Positions 37,052 through 49,485 of a stretch of 64,000 nucleotides of DNA are shown here, piece by piece. The notes under the pieces were generated by a model. That model made no database searches, was not told the DNA's origin, and saw only the letters and a program-made list of their open reading frames with translations. The position numbers were made by a program, and so were the translations under genes. Location of the stretch: contig CM029374.1 in assembly GCA_017165825.1 (NCBI GenBank), positions 6,498,243 through 6,562,242 on the forward strand, written 5' to 3'. This DNA is from Hepsetus odoe. Lineage: Eukaryota > Chordata > Actinopteri > Characiformes > Hepsetidae. Position 1 is the stretch's first letter. Every line of letters starts with the position of its first letter.

Positions 37052-38535
37052 CTGAAATAGAAGAAGAAACTGTTATGAAATATGTTGCTTTCTATCCAGC
37101 ACCCCTGATGCTCTGTTAACCAGTATCATTAATGACCCGTAAAAAGAAAAAAGCAGCACATTAAACTAATTTCTTAAAAGATCTAGCCTTTTGTACATAG
37201 AAATGTACAAAAAAACAAAAAAAAGGAATAGGATTAGGATAAGAATAGAATAGGATAGTATAGGAATAGAAACTCATTAAACCATGATATTCCAAATAAA
37301 TAAATCCTCTCTTTGCCAATTCTAATTATGGGCCCCTGATTTTTACATTTTAAATTGAATTCCTTAATTTCCAAAAGACAATTCTTTTTTCCATGACTTT
37401 TATGTCGAACTAGACTACATTTCTCGAATGTTATTTACCTGGACCATTCGGCCAACAGTATCAGGCAAAATTGACAACCTTTGGTTTGACCAATTTGCCA
37501 ATTAGCAAGTTTGGATTCAACATTGTTGAAATTGGAATTTAAAGTCCTGACCATGGGGCAAAATCTCTAAAAAAAGGGATTCCACACAAGTATTCCTCTC
37601 TTTAATTAAATGACAGCAGGCTGAACTAATTCTGAAGAAAAATAACCCTCATTCATAACCATTAATAATAAAATGCATAAATATTTAGCTATAACATGCT
37701 AGAACAATAAAGGTTTTACAAAAGAAGTCATGGAAAACTAATGTACAATTTACAGAAAGCAAAACTACTACTAAGAATCATTACTTGAATACTATTTCTG
37801 GGATTTATGTTCATTTGGGTGTAAAATGTGTGACATGTGAGAACCGAAATGAACAAAACAGCCAATGTTATCAAAACTTTTAGCCCCCAAAAATGCACAA
37901 CCATCACAAAACAGCCATATTGTTCAGGCTTTACTACTTCATTTATCAGGTATATCATAATTGTTCGAATTTTCTGCTGATATTGCTCTCACATCAGTAC
38001 TATCAGTGACATTTTTACTGTCAAACTCTATTTAAAAGGACTTGCAAATGTTTATATTTAACACGTGGTATGTTATAATTTTTTTGTCCAATATATGCTC
38101 TGATTTTACGGTGACAGCTATGCTATTCATTATAATAAATCATTTTTGAGAGTGTTAGAACATATTTGTATATCTTTGCAGAATTACAGTTCTCTTTCTG
38201 TGTCCTGCCCACTTACTCCTTGGATATTTCTTTGCTTGCTGACATGACCACCTCCCCTCACTCCCTTTGGCCCACTCAAGAGTTTTTGCAGCGTTGGCAG
38301 AACTGGCCATTTGACTAAATATTGCACACATATTGGAAAAATGCCCAAATCTGGCCCATCAAAGCAGTAACCAGCCCAGAGTGGCATTTATACCAAATGT
38401 CAAGCGCGAGCAGAAGGTGCTTTATTGAACAGAGCGAATCGATCACCTTTATGATGTCGAGCTGCCATCTGACACCTTTGGGGGGGCGGGGGTGGGAGGG
38501 GGTATTAACATAATGTAAATGGGATGGGCTCTCAC
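37052..38535 (-). other. USH2A intron between exons 6 and 7 (1.5 kb)
   Basis: AT-rich sequence. A short imprecise tandem of aggata-like units lies at about 37218-37270. No mobile element or coding signal is recognised. Confidence 0.75.
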
Positions 38536-38687
38536 CAATGGGCCAAGTGCGCAGCCCTGAGCCGTGCACGCCTGAACACGGAAGCTGTGCAGACTCCAGG
38601 GAGAAAGGCCACTGACCCCGAAACTCATGGAAGAGGAGTTCTGGACCAAAATGCTGTCCATCCACAGGCCATAGCTGCTGATTATTC
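38536..38687 (-). CDS. USH2A: USH2A exon 6 of window: second half of an FN3 repeat
   Basis: The exon is 152 bp and encodes residues 250-299 after completing Gly (G|GA), which finishes the PNG motif. The acceptor is gtttcaatcacag and the donor CATTG|GTGAGA, phase 0. The peptide IISSYGLWMDSILVQNSSS, then GLSPWSLHSFRVQACTAQGC and ALGPL, is among the most recognisable usherin stretches. It has the sequon NSS. The usual Tyr of the F strand is His here, a variation that leaves the paired Cys intact. Confidence 0.95.
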
Positions 38688-41414
38688 CTGTGATTGAAAC
38701 AAATGAGAGCTCTGTTTAGAGAAAGAGTCAAATGTTTAGCTTGTAAAGGAGGTTTTCAAGTATTACCTAACCAAGACATACAAAAAACACATCAGAGAAT
38801 CAATAATATGATATAGTTAAAAATGAGACTTTGCTTGGTTCAACAGAACATGCAAAAATACTGGAAATGTGATTTGTCTTCAAATCACACACCTAAAAGA
38901 ACTGTGATTGGTTAGAGGGCTACTGTCTTTTTTTTTATAAAAGTTAAAAAAGTCATTCACTGCGGTTGGATGTGAAAGACTCCATTCTAGACAAGTGTTC
39001 ACAGCTGAAGATTTTTTTGCCTCTTAAAGCATCCTTCCAATCACGTTTTTACACAAAATGGTAACAATTACGTCGTCTGCTGCGTGAGTTCTTTACTTAA
39101 CAAAAGTTTTGATACAAGATATCCTTGATCGATGTTGAGGTGAGGCTTAATTTTCATAAAAAATAACTGAGATGAACACTATGTCTCTTTTGAATTATGA
39201 AAGCAAAATGAAAGTACAACTGTGTGCCTCTTGGTTGTGGAAACTCACACCAAACGGACCTTAAAACCACCTGCTAAAAACTGTGTTGGACCTAAATCCA
39301 AAAAAAAAAAAAGAATACAGAAGGTGTGCTGTGGTATCTGGCACCAAATTATAACTAGCTAGTCTTGTGAGATATAAGGTGGGACCTCCATGGATCACAC
39401 ATCCCACAAACGGCTGGTCGAATTTGAGATTTGTAACTTGTGACTCTTTGTCGTGTTCCTTAAAAACACCTTTTCTTTGAGGAGGACTTGTTGGCATGAA
39501 AAGGAGTACATAGTGGTGTCATTTCCACAAGGCCAGGATCTTGAGTATTTACAGCAGAAGGTTTTGCAGAGACTCTCAGATCTTCTGTCATTTTGACACT
39601 TTCCCAGAATGCTTGGTGATCTAATCCACAAGCAAGTAACCCAAACCTGGTTGTCCCAATGACATGACCAGAAGTGGACCCTGAGTAGGTTATAAATATA
39701 TATATATATATATATAAGAATCTTAGTGGTATAAACACTTATAATATGGATGGGGTGGAAAGAACCCAGTTTGTTTATCGATCTGTATTCAGGGGCACGT
39801 GTTTGTATCTGAATGCTGCCTGCTTCCATCATTTTCCCCCAATGTCCTGATGTAAACAGGCCATTTTGTTTAAAGCTCTGTTAAAGGCAGCCATTAGAGA
39901 GAGAGGGCTGTAAAGCATAGAAACAGAGCAGTTTAGTGTAGCTGCTCTCTTTACAACTGCCCACAGCAAAAGCACAGTTAGAGGTGCTCAGGGTCAGCAA
40001 AGAGGGGTCAGAGCAGGACAGAAGAGCTGGACAATTATGGCAATGCATATGGGAAAAACCCTCCATTGTGAAAGACACGTTTTTTGCACATGCAACCACA
40101 GAGCCTCGAGTGTTTGAGTGTCCAACTATGCTAAAGTGTCTATTTTGTGCAATTACCATAAACGTGTTGTGTATATTTCTTGAAATGGTTTAACTTTATG
40201 CAAATTTTAACATAGAAGCCACAAGAGATATTCTCCATAATCACAGAGATAAAAACTGCATATTCCCATTCTATAATACACACCCTCAAATGCAATATAA
40301 GTAAGCTTTAATCATCTCTCACGTTGTTCGGAAAACCCTTTTAGAGCATTGTTTTGTAAATCTATGAATCTTCTTTGAAGTTATTGTAAAAGTGGTCATT
40401 CTTGGTTTAAATCCAATTTTTTTTGCAAATAAACTGAGAATCTGTTATCTTTAAAAACCAACTGTGAATGGATAAGGTCATTAGTAATATCTAACCTTGC
40501 ATTCCTTTGCATTCTAACCTTGCTTATAACTGTTTAGAGAGTTTGTTTGAGTGTAGGTTAAAAATGTATCATTTTTAATAATAATTAATGGACGAATTTA
40601 ACCCAGAATTTATTACCACTATTCTACAGTCTTAATCAAAATGCCTACCACAATATAAAAAAAGGACCTATTTATAAAGACGTTAAACTATACAGTGCTG
40701 CTGGCAAACATGACATATAAATCCAGTAATAATTTCCTAAAATCATTTTTATGTTCAGCTCAGTGAAACAAAAAAAAGGGGTTGACTATATAGTATATAA
40801 GCGTTATAAAATAGTATAATATGTGAGACATTTAAATTCCATATATAAATGGTTAAATCCCTTTGTATGTGTATAAAGTATAGAAATTGTAAAATTCAGC
40901 TGAGAACTGTATTATATTTGAGCATATTTGCTGCTGGAATTTTTGTGCTTTTTACTACATAAACAAAGAAGACACGAAGGTTGTGTTCAATAATTAGGAT
41001 AAAATCCTAATGTTAATTAATCAATGTTACTTTAAGATGAGGGTTAAATTTGTAATGTTCTGTTCTTTTCCTCAGCAGCCTCAAAAAGGGTATTTTTAAG
41101 GCACTGGTGAGCAAGGAGGTGGCAGCATTAGGCAGTAGTCGTGACATCCAGTGTTGAAGCTGCAGTTCACAGCATCAGTCAAAAGGGAGCACTTTTCATC
41201 CACTTAAAACGCAGAGCTCTCCCTCTCTCTCTCTCCATCCCTCTCTCACCAACCCCCTCTTTTGCTCTCATGCCACCGCACAAAAGTGCTCCTCCTTTCC
41301 TCGGTATCGCCCATGTGTGCTAACCCATCATTAAACATGAAGCATCCCTTAGCTAAGCGCACCATTTCGAATATGAGTTGACCTTTGGCCATGCCTGGTT
41401 TTGACCCCACTCAC
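38688..41414 (-). other. USH2A intron between exons 5 and 6 (2.7 kb)
   Basis: Mostly AT-rich. A TA array lies at 39696-39716. The stretch 39420-39700 has balanced composition and may be an old repeat, but I do not recognise a family. No coding signal apart from the bordering exons. Confidence 0.75.
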
Positions 41415-41562
41415 CGTTGGGCTTGTGTGGAGGGCCCCAGGACACGTTGAGCGCATGTGGAGAGACGTACAGGACGTCCGGAGCAGGCACATCTTCTGGT
41501 GAGCTCTCTTCAGTGTGGGCCATGCTAGGAGCGCTGAGGGTGCAGCCGCCTCCTGTGCATGC
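41415..41562 (-). CDS. USH2A: USH2A exon 5 of window: ACTGGGC Cys motif and start of next FN3 repeat
   Basis: The exon is 148 bp and encodes residues 200-248 plus the first base of a Gly codon (G|GA). The acceptor is gttgacctgcag and the donor AACG|GTGAGT. It begins with ACTGGGCTLS, the F-G turn with the paired Cys, followed by a linker (EESSPEDVPAPD) and the A-B strands of the next repeat, ALNVSWGPPHKPN. The PNG motif is completed across the intron. It is separated from exon 4 by only 536 bp, the shortest intron in the window. Confidence 0.95.
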
Positions 41563-42098
41563 CTGCAGGTCAACGGGCAAATGTCAGGGTTGGGGTGGTT
41601 AAGCAAACAGCGCAAAAGCAGAATTTGAAGCAATAGTCATTTTCACACCTAGTATCAGTCCTAAAAATTAAAAATTGTAAAAACTTTAGTAACATTTTTG
41701 AATACAATGCACCTTTTAGTTATACAGTCACCGTTTTGGGTAACACTTATATTACCTTCCATTTACTACAGTTTTTTGTACATTGGTGGTAAAAGTTTAC
41801 CAGTAGATCACTCTTTTTCTGAAAGTGTAAATATGAAAAATACTTATACAAGATATTTCTAAATAAACAGTAAAGATATTCATTTTAAAGATTCCCAATA
41901 TTCCTTTACAATTGTTTTGCAAAGCAGAACATTAAATAACATTTTTTTTCCATGAATGTAATGATTTTGTGAACTTATTGGCAACATGATCATGATCATA
42001 TAATGACCATATAATGAATTATATAATTCATATAATGAATTCATATAATGAACATGTGTAACACTATATACAGAAACTGCTCAAAAGGCTGAACGTAC
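41563..42098 (-). other. USH2A intron between exons 4 and 5 (536 bp)
   Basis: AT-rich intron. Around 41985-42050 there is an imprecise tandem of about 13 bp, with units such as catataatgaatt. Nothing else is recognised. Confidence 0.8.
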
Positions 42099-42261
42099 AG
42101 CGATCTGGAACAGGTAGGTGGTCCCAGGGACAAGGTTTCGCAGAGTGCGATCTTCAAAGAGCTCTGAGCTGTTGTAGACCACCACGGGCTCCTCTCCTGG
42201 AACCGTCTGGTAGAGCGCATAGAACTCCAGCAGCCCGTTAACCTCCAGAGGAGCGGCCCAT
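42099..42261 (-). CDS. USH2A: USH2A exon 4 of window: middle of an FN3 repeat
   Basis: The exon is 163 bp and encodes residues 146-199. Its first base completes CA|A (Gln), and the next codon is the core Trp (WAAPLEVNG). The acceptor is ttgtttcctcag and the donor CGCT|GTACGT, phase 0. It contains FYALYQTVPGEEP (C-C' strands), the sequon NSS, and NLVPGTTYLFQIA leading to the Cys motif, which is supplied by exon 5. The donor GTACGT is less canonical than the others, but the join to ACTGGGC in exon 5 is exact. Confidence 0.95.
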
Positions 42262-43125
42262 CTGAGGAAACAAGCAGAAATGGCCTCAAACCCTTGCTCT
42301 CGCCACTGGTCAGTGCAAGGTGTGATTTTAGTAAAAACCAACCGCAGTGGTCTGAGGCAGGGATCAGGGTGGACCACCCAGAGCCCAGACAGAGACTACT
42401 GCTATAACCCTGGTCAAGGATGCAGACAGAAATAGGGAAGACTGGTAGGTTAGCGTCTCAGGCTGCTGCTTGACTTTCTTATGGCTAAATTTAGAACAGA
42501 GGACACCGCTATCTGCTGAGAGATCCGAGAGACAGAATCGCTCAAGAGAGCCAAGAGGAAAAAGAAGAAGACAGACAGGGAGGAAGTCAGGGAGAAAGAA
42601 AGCTGTTACAGAAGTAAAGAAAACAGAAGAACTGTACAGTCTTTAGAAGGACTTCATTTATATGTATTTATCTGTACTTTTAAAGAGCTTTTCTTTCTGA
42701 CTGCTTATGAAAAACCAGACTGAGAATGGAAATTTTAAAAAAGTCTCCAGTTTGTCCATGTTGTCATTATTTATTTAACTAAGACATTTCTTTGGAAATA
42801 AGATTTTGTCTACACTTACTATATGAACTGCGTTGTTTTTATTAATCTTCTTGAATGTTTTTCAATTTTCCTTTCAGCTCTATGATCTATTATAGAGTTT
42901 CCAGTAGTCAGCGGTGAAATCAGCGGCATAATGCCACGTCACACTGAACGGCATGTAGAAGAAGAAAAATGAAGGACAAGAGTGCAAATATTAGAATGTT
43001 TGTATGTTTTAATTACAGAAATACAGCCTTTGTCTTAAAGAAAAAAATTTTAAATACAAAATTAAAAATAATGAAGTAAAAGCATTGACTATTAACTTGA
43101 TTAGTATTAATTCAATTTTCTAAAT

Positions 43126-43126
<1 letters not shown>

Positions 43127-43163
<37 letters not shown>

Positions 43164-43165
43164 GT
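43127..43165 (+). repeat. (ATT)n microsatellite
   Basis: About 13 att units followed by gttattattatga. Confidence 0.9.
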
Positions 43166-43559
43166 TATTATTATGATCTGACCTGTTAAATGCAAATGCA
43201 CGTTGTTTGTAGAGGACATTTTACTTGAACTCAACAAAAACCAGGGTGCCTAAACATTTGCTGTGTCTAAACTATAGCCCACTTGGCTATCTTCCCCAAT
43301 GAAGTGACATCTTTAATATCTTGACTGACAATATATCTGTTATATTTATCTTCTCAATTGATAAGCTTATTTATAATGACATCTGGTCAGTAGTATTCGA
43401 TGATAGGAAAGGTCATCCTGTATCTACAGCTGGTGAATCAGCCAGTATAATAAAACGGGAACTGGGCCGTATGAGCAGCACTTTTCAATTTGGAAGGAAA
43501 AAGAAAAAGAAGCTAGTTTAAATGATGCACTTGGGGCACCTAAGTTGTTTTTCAAGCTG

Positions 43560-43790
43560 AAATTAGCACATGCCTAACAAGGGCCTTACGCTCTCCCAGG
43601 AGCAAACACACCCGCAGGTAACCCGAGTCATTATTGTGATTAATTTAGCTTCTGCATCAATTAAATTGTATTTTAAATGACAAACGACAGTGGCTATTAT
43701 GACGCTCTATCACATAATTGATAAATCAATTGGCTTATGATTTATACTGCCTCCCAAAACATCAATAATGAGGCAGAAAGAAGTTTGTGG
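43560..43790. other. Repeat-poor ATTA-rich island, candidate conserved noncoding element
   Basis: No open frame or repeat match is seen. It contains several homeodomain-type cores (attgtgattaatttagc, aattgataaatcaattggc, acatcaataatgaggc) in a non-simple composition. This makes it a candidate only; conservation cannot be judged here. Confidence 0.25.
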
Positions 43791-44158
43791 AGTAAACACT
43801 CAATAAAATTTCAACAAAAATTGTGCTTCGGCTGAGTTAATGCAACATCGTATAGTGTGATAATGTAATAACATAATGTATGAGGTGTTACTAATTGTAG
43901 CCAGGGATCGGGGTGTGAGAGGGCATACGGAAGGGAGGCTTTCTGCTGATTCTGGTTTTGTGCATTTCCAGCAGCCCGGGACCTTTCTCACAGGCAAATC
44001 GCAACACAACAAAAGAGTATTGAACACATATGATCCTTCACCCTTTGCTATTACAATTCTGCTAACAAGGCAATACCTTCCAAAGGCACCGTATCCACAA
44101 TTAGACCCTGAGAGAAAAAAGAAAAGGAGCACGAGATATCATCTGTAATGTCAAATAA

Positions 44159-44208
<50 letters not shown>
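44159..44208 (+). repeat. (CT)n microsatellite
   Basis: CT array with one interruption, 3' of a repeat-poor stretch. Confidence 0.95.
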
Positions 44209-44210
<2 letters not shown>

Positions 44211-46781
44211 GTGCCTCTCCTTATTCAGATTGGAATATCCCATGGAAATAAAGCAATAGCCCACCCCTCCCCCCTTGCACGATGAAAATAATAAATATGG
44301 TGAGCTTTCCTCCAAAGCACTGCTCTCAGCATATAGCAGGACCATAACCAAATTATGAAAATCGGTGATGGGTCAAATTGAGTCATATACATCTTTTTAA
44401 TAAATGACATACAGACATCACAATCTTCCATCCGCCATTAATATAAAGAACATGAGGGAAAGACCTCCTCCAACCACCAGCACCACCCTTGGCAAATGAG
44501 GGCCGGGATAAGGAAATCAGGATAATTGGATGAAGATCATTTTAAGAGGTTACTACAGTAGAGAGAACGAAAGAATGTAGTTATAGGCAAATCTGTCAAT
44601 GAGCTATGCTGTCTTGGTGCCTCAACTGGGGAAGCCTAGAATTAAGTCACCTCCCAAGAAACAGAGGTTATAACAAACTGCAGATCTCCCCATGGGGTTC
44701 TGCTTATTTATAAAAAGTGGTTTATATCCGCTAGATTTCATATAATTCAAGTTTTACATAGATTTTCCTACAGTCAGAATGAGAATGGGAAGAAGCTTAG
44801 GGTGTTTTAACAAAAAATTTACATAAAACAGGAGCACTAATATTATAGAAGAAATAATAACCAAAAAATACATGATACGTCATATATACAAAATATTCAA
44901 TATATCTAAAAATCTATATAAATATTAGTGTTTTTTTTGTTTTTTTTCACAGAGTTGGCATGCGCTTCCTTACCCTGATAAGATATGATGACAGATTCTG
45001 CACAGGTGAGGCACACAAATGGTAGAGGGAAATTATAACTAACTTAGAAACTCAGCCCTGATTGGGTGTGACTTGTTTGGAGACTTCAAGCACATCAGAT
45101 TTTGCCCTCACCTTGTTTGAGCACCATCAGAACTCACTGCACACTGCAAGCAAAATGCAGGGCAGAACTAAGAAAATTTACATCAAAGGCCACTACTGAA
45201 TAAACAGTTGTATAAAAAAAACCCTCCCCAAAAAAATGGCATAATTCACTTAACTTTCATTATTATTTTGTTAACTTTAGTTATCAGAACATCCTCTAGA
45301 GGGCACACAGTTTTAATTTTCATGAAATAAATAATGAATGCAAACTTCTGCACAGGCCACCTTTGATGCTTTTCACATATATTAATTCATTTTAAAAGCA
45401 AAAGTGCATTCAAATGTGCAGAAGTGTTTTCTCTTCATGTTCTTCTCTTTGTGTACTTATTTGTGTACTATATATGCCTAAACTTTTGCATGCATCTGTG
45501 TATGCAGTTTTTCCTTGCACCGTTCACCGAGCCATTCAGCAGGTTTAGGCTCCTCTAATTAAATGCCCCTATGTTCTCTCTGGCTAATGCTGTGCATTGG
45601 TATTAGTTTCTAAATAACTGATAACCCATTTGGGGCAGGTGCGATTCAGCCCAGGTGTCTGATGGGGCAATGGGGCCTGCGTCAAGCCGCCAGCTCAGAT
45701 ATGTATTCTTCTCGTTCCCAGGCTCCTCTCCGCCGATCTCCGACTGTGATCGCTTCTGTAAAGTGCTGACATTTTCCCTCCAATGACAAGGGGAGTAAAC
45801 GTCACCCCTGCTAGCCCTCACTCTTGATGCTAAAAACAAAGTGTGCCTGAGTTCGCCACCCTGTTGTTCCTCCATTCTACCCTCTTCTCGCTCTCTCTCA
45901 TTCTCTCATCCTCTCAGTCCTGTCGGCAGCGGCCGCGTGGCACTATGCCCTCTCCAGCAAGTTCTTAAGTGATGGCGGAGCGGCAGCTTAAGATGAAGCT
46001 CTAATGGCTTTCACACAGATTGCTAAAGGCCAAGGTGGAGACGGACTGAAACGGAGGTGCTCTCTCGCCCGCTCTCACTCTCCATCTCTCCCTCCCTTCC
46101 TCTCTCTTTCTCTCTCTCTCTCTCTCAATGCAGGGGTCAAGCGCAGGAGAATATTCCGCATGCTAAACAGTAGGGGAGAAGGTCGCACTCAGGCGTTTTC
46201 ATGCAGTCCAATGACAGGCCAGACTGCCCGACGCTGCGGCTCGCTGTTACACCACTAAATCAAGGCTCCCTTTCCAGCTAACGCCGGCCACAGAGCCGGC
46301 CGGAGGACACCCAAAGACAACAAGGACGAAGAGCCAAGGCGGTGACTGACGGAAGGGGCGCGGCGCACTTTATGATTATATGGAAAACACTCAGTTGATT
46401 AATGCACCCCTGCCGCAGGCTAGGACGACTTCTCAAACTTGACAAAATACGCTAGGAAAATAAGCCATAGTGTTGACTTTAATCTGACCCTTGATCCCCT
46501 TCAGCAAGCAGACATAATGCATTTTAATAGGTGGTGAAAGATGGGCTTGCTTAACTCTAGTACATTGGGAGGAGAGAAATACTTTCAAATATCATTTATA
46601 ACAGTAAAACAATGTCTTTTACTTTGGGCCTGCATCTTCAGATTTTTTGTTTCTTCTAACGAGCCACTTTCAAATGTATCTACCAACTCCGATGGACAAA
46701 TACACAGAAAAATACATTAGGACAACATAATATAACAAATTTACTATTTGTTAATTTTTATCATGATCTTGGTCAATACGC

Positions 46782-46965
46782 TCAATCACTCACTCACTCA
46801 CTCACTCACTCACTCAATTTCTTAGTCACTTGTCCTGAGAAGGGTAATGAGCAGTGCTGAAGTCAATCCCAGCTCTCATGGGGCAAAAGGCGGTGAAACA
46901 CCCTTGACAGGTCACCAGTCCGTTGCAGGGCAGATATAGAGACAAACACACTCACACCTAGGAGG
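46782..46965 (-). mobile_element. L2-type repeat tail next to a TCAC array
   Basis: A (CACT)n array at about 46785-46816 leads into tttcttagtcacttgtcct, cccagctctcatggggc and acaggtcaccagtccgttgc. The array fits the short tandem 3' end typical of L2-type elements read backwards. Confidence 0.6.
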
Positions 46966-47671
46966 CATACTTTTCCGCTTAGTCCATATGTTGTCCATCA
47001 GCCAAGACATGTGATGTTCAAATATGTTCCTTTAATTAAAAATAGATACAAGGCCAATGCTATCAACGGACACTAGAAGTCAATAGTCACCCAGATCGAA
47101 TCTGTAACAACTTTGCTCTACATGCTCAGATTGCATCCAGCTCTCCATTAATGTGGTGAAGACTTGTCAATAGGATTTAGGATACAGATTGACTTGCTGT
47201 GAACTATAAAAATGAACAAAACTTCATAGTGTAGCTGCCACTGCTGACAACCACTTTAGACAGGATTTGTTTTCACAAACTCCCTAAGGGTTAGAAGTGC
47301 TGATTTAGTATTCATTTTTGATAACTATGGAGGAATCTGATCCAAGATCATCTTTTATTCTCCTCCACTGCATCAGGAATACCATCCCAGGTGTCTGAAA
47401 TGGCTAACTGTAGTGGTGAAATTCTGTTCATTTTGATAGCTCGGTAAATCATACTGTGTCAAACCACAAAGATGAGCCGGCATCCCCTTAATGAAGAGCT
47501 GGTTTGAAATTTGCTTTTGCCGATGTATAAAAAAAAACGTAATCGATTGATTGTATTTATCTTCATAGCTCCATCGCCAAATCCAAATTTGCAATCAAGC
47601 ATCTTGGCAGACTTGATGTGTGGTAAGTGAATTAGATAAACAAAAAAAAAATTATACATAAAGCAAAGGTT

Positions 47672-47710
47672 ATAATTTGTTGTGGTTCACTGTGTGCTGT
47701 GCTGCGCTGT

Positions 47711-47712
<2 letters not shown>
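47672..47712 (+). mobile_element. SINE family A tail fragment
   Basis: Only gtggttcactgtgtgctgtg and the following ctgcgctgtgttt remain, directly before the TA array and Tc1 copy. Confidence 0.5.

Positions 47713-47763
<51 letters not shown>
47713..47763 (+). repeat. (TA)n array, left of Tc1 copy
   Basis: About 25 ta units; the Tc1-derived sequence begins directly after. Confidence 0.95.
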
Positions 47764-48860
47764 GGGGAGCAGGTGTGTTAAATTTGGTGTTATTGCTCTC
47801 ACACTCTCTCATACTGCTAACTGGAAGTTCAACATGGCACCTCATGGCAAAGAACTCTTTGAGGATCTGAAAAAAAGATTTGTTGCTCTACATAAAGATG
47901 GCCTAGGCTATAAAAAGGATGCCAACGTCCTGAAACTGACCTGCAGCATGGTGATCAAGACCAGTGGTTTAACAGGACAGGTTCCACTCAGAACAGGCCT
48001 TGCCATGGTCCACCAAAGAAGTTGAGTGCACGTGCTCAGTGTCATATCCAGAGATTGTCTTTTGAAAATAGACGTATGAGTGCTGCCAGCATTGCTGCAG
48101 AGTTTGAAGGGGTGGGGGGTCAGCCTGTCAGTGCTCAGACCATACACTGCACATTGGTCTGCATGGCTGTTGTCCCAGATGGAAGCTTCTTCTACAGATG
48201 ATGCACAAGAAAGCCCACAAACAGTTTGCAAGCAGACAAGCAGACAAAGGACATGGATTACTGGAACCATGTCCTGTGGTCTGATGAGACCAGATGAACT
48301 TATTTGTCTAGATAGTGTCAAGCGGGTGTGGCGGCAACCAGGTGAGGAGTACAAAGACAAGTGTGTCTTGCCTACAGTCAAGCATGGTGGAGGGAGTCTC
48401 ATGGTTTGGGGCCGTTTCTTCGACACTGGGAGCCACCGTCCATTGAGGGAAATAGCATCGCCAACATGTACTGTGACACTGGAAGGAGCATGATCCCCTC
48501 CCTTCAGAAATTGGGCTGAAGGGCAGTATTCCAACATGATAACAACCCCAAACACACCTCCAAGACAACCACCAGGATGAAGGTGCTGGACTGGCTAGCA
48601 TGCCTCCAGACCTAAACCCTGTTGAATATCTGTGGGGCTTCCTCAAATGGAAGGAGGAGGAGCGCAAGGTCTTAACATCCACCAGATCGATGTCATCATG
48701 TAGGAGTGGAAGAGGATTCCAGTGGCAACCTGTGAAGCTCTAGTGAACTCCATGCACAAGAGAGTTAAGGCAGTACTAGAAAATAGATAATGGTGGCCAC
48801 ACAAAATATTGACACCTTGAGCACAGTGACATTTTTCATTTAGGGGTGTACTTTTGTGAG

Positions 48861-48864
<4 letters not shown>
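47764..48864 (+). mobile_element. Tc1-type transposon, degenerate, lacking TIRs
   Basis: The plus strand carries a Tc1 transposase in pieces: MAPHGKELFEDLKKRFVALH with KDGLGYKK near 47834, WNHVLWSDETR near 48260-48295, and HDNNPKHTSKTT near 48537-48570. Frameshifts and in-frame stops separate them. The 3' end has catttaggggtgtacttttg. The long inverted repeats expected at both ends are absent or reduced, and TA arrays sit there instead. Confidence 0.85.
47834..48790 (+). pseudogene. Tc1 transposase pseudogene
   Basis: Starts MAPHGKELFEDLKK at 47834 and is open for about 190 bases (to 48025) before its first stop. The DNA-binding domain, the WSDET block and the DNNPKHTS block are recognisable in different frames. 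The C-terminal region survives only as short matches. No functional product is possible without repair of several lesions. Confidence 0.8.

Positions 48865-48912
<48 letters not shown>
48865..48912 (+). repeat. (TA)n array, right of Tc1 copy
   Basis: About 23 ta units between the Tc1 3' end and the palindromic element. Confidence 0.95.
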
Positions 48913-48913
<1 letters not shown>

Positions 48914-48916
<3 letters not shown>

Positions 48917-49485
48917 CAGTAATGTGCAAAAGTTTTAGGCAGGTGTGAAAAATGCTGTAAACAAAAAATGCTTTCAGAAATGGAAGTGTTAATTTGTTTG
49001 GCTAATTTTTCTTATTTATTCATTTATTTTCACCAATCAACAAAATGCAGTGAATGAACAAAAGAGAAATCTAAATCAAATCAATATTTGGTGTGACCAA
49101 TTTTTGCCCTAAAACAGCATCAATTCTTCTAGGTACACTTGCACAGTTTTTGAAGGAACTCTGCTAGCAGGTTGTTCCAAACATGACTGTGTTTCAACCT
49201 ACGTGTGACATCGATGATCATCAGCACCTGTTTGGTAAAACTGGTTGATCATACACCGACTATACTCCTACAGAATCCCTGACTTTGTGCAAGTGTACCC
49301 AGAAGAACTGATGCTGGTTTGAAGGCAAAAGGTAGTAACACCAAATATTGATTTGATTTAGATTTTTCTTTGTTCGCTTTTCACTTTGCATTTTGTAAAT
49401 TGATAAAAATAAACAATCATTATTTACATTTCTGAAAGCATTTTTTGTTTACAGCATTTTTTCACACCTGCCTAAAATGTATACC
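48914..49485. mobile_element. Palindromic Tc1-like MITE
   Basis: Two arms of roughly 230 bp face each other. Left arm strings gttttaggcaggtgtgaaaa, aatgctttcagaaatg and atatttggtgtgacc return as reverse complements in the right arm. The loop is about 49165-49285. There is no coding frame, so it is a non-autonomous element. The termini resemble those of a fish Tc1 family. Confidence 0.8.

Noticed and set aside
38315..38731. Minus-strand frame of 138 codons over exon 6
   Set aside because: It overlaps the USH2A exon in a different frame and has no recognisable motif. The exon frame with splice sites is clearly better.
39395..39832. Minus-strand open frame of 145 codons
   Set aside because: Runs through a TA array (Ile-Tyr run) and shows no motif. 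Possibly an old repeat, but no family recognised.
47908..48555. Minus-strand open frame of 215 codons
   Set aside because: It lies antisense to the Tc1 transposase remnant; the meaningful frame is on the plus strand.
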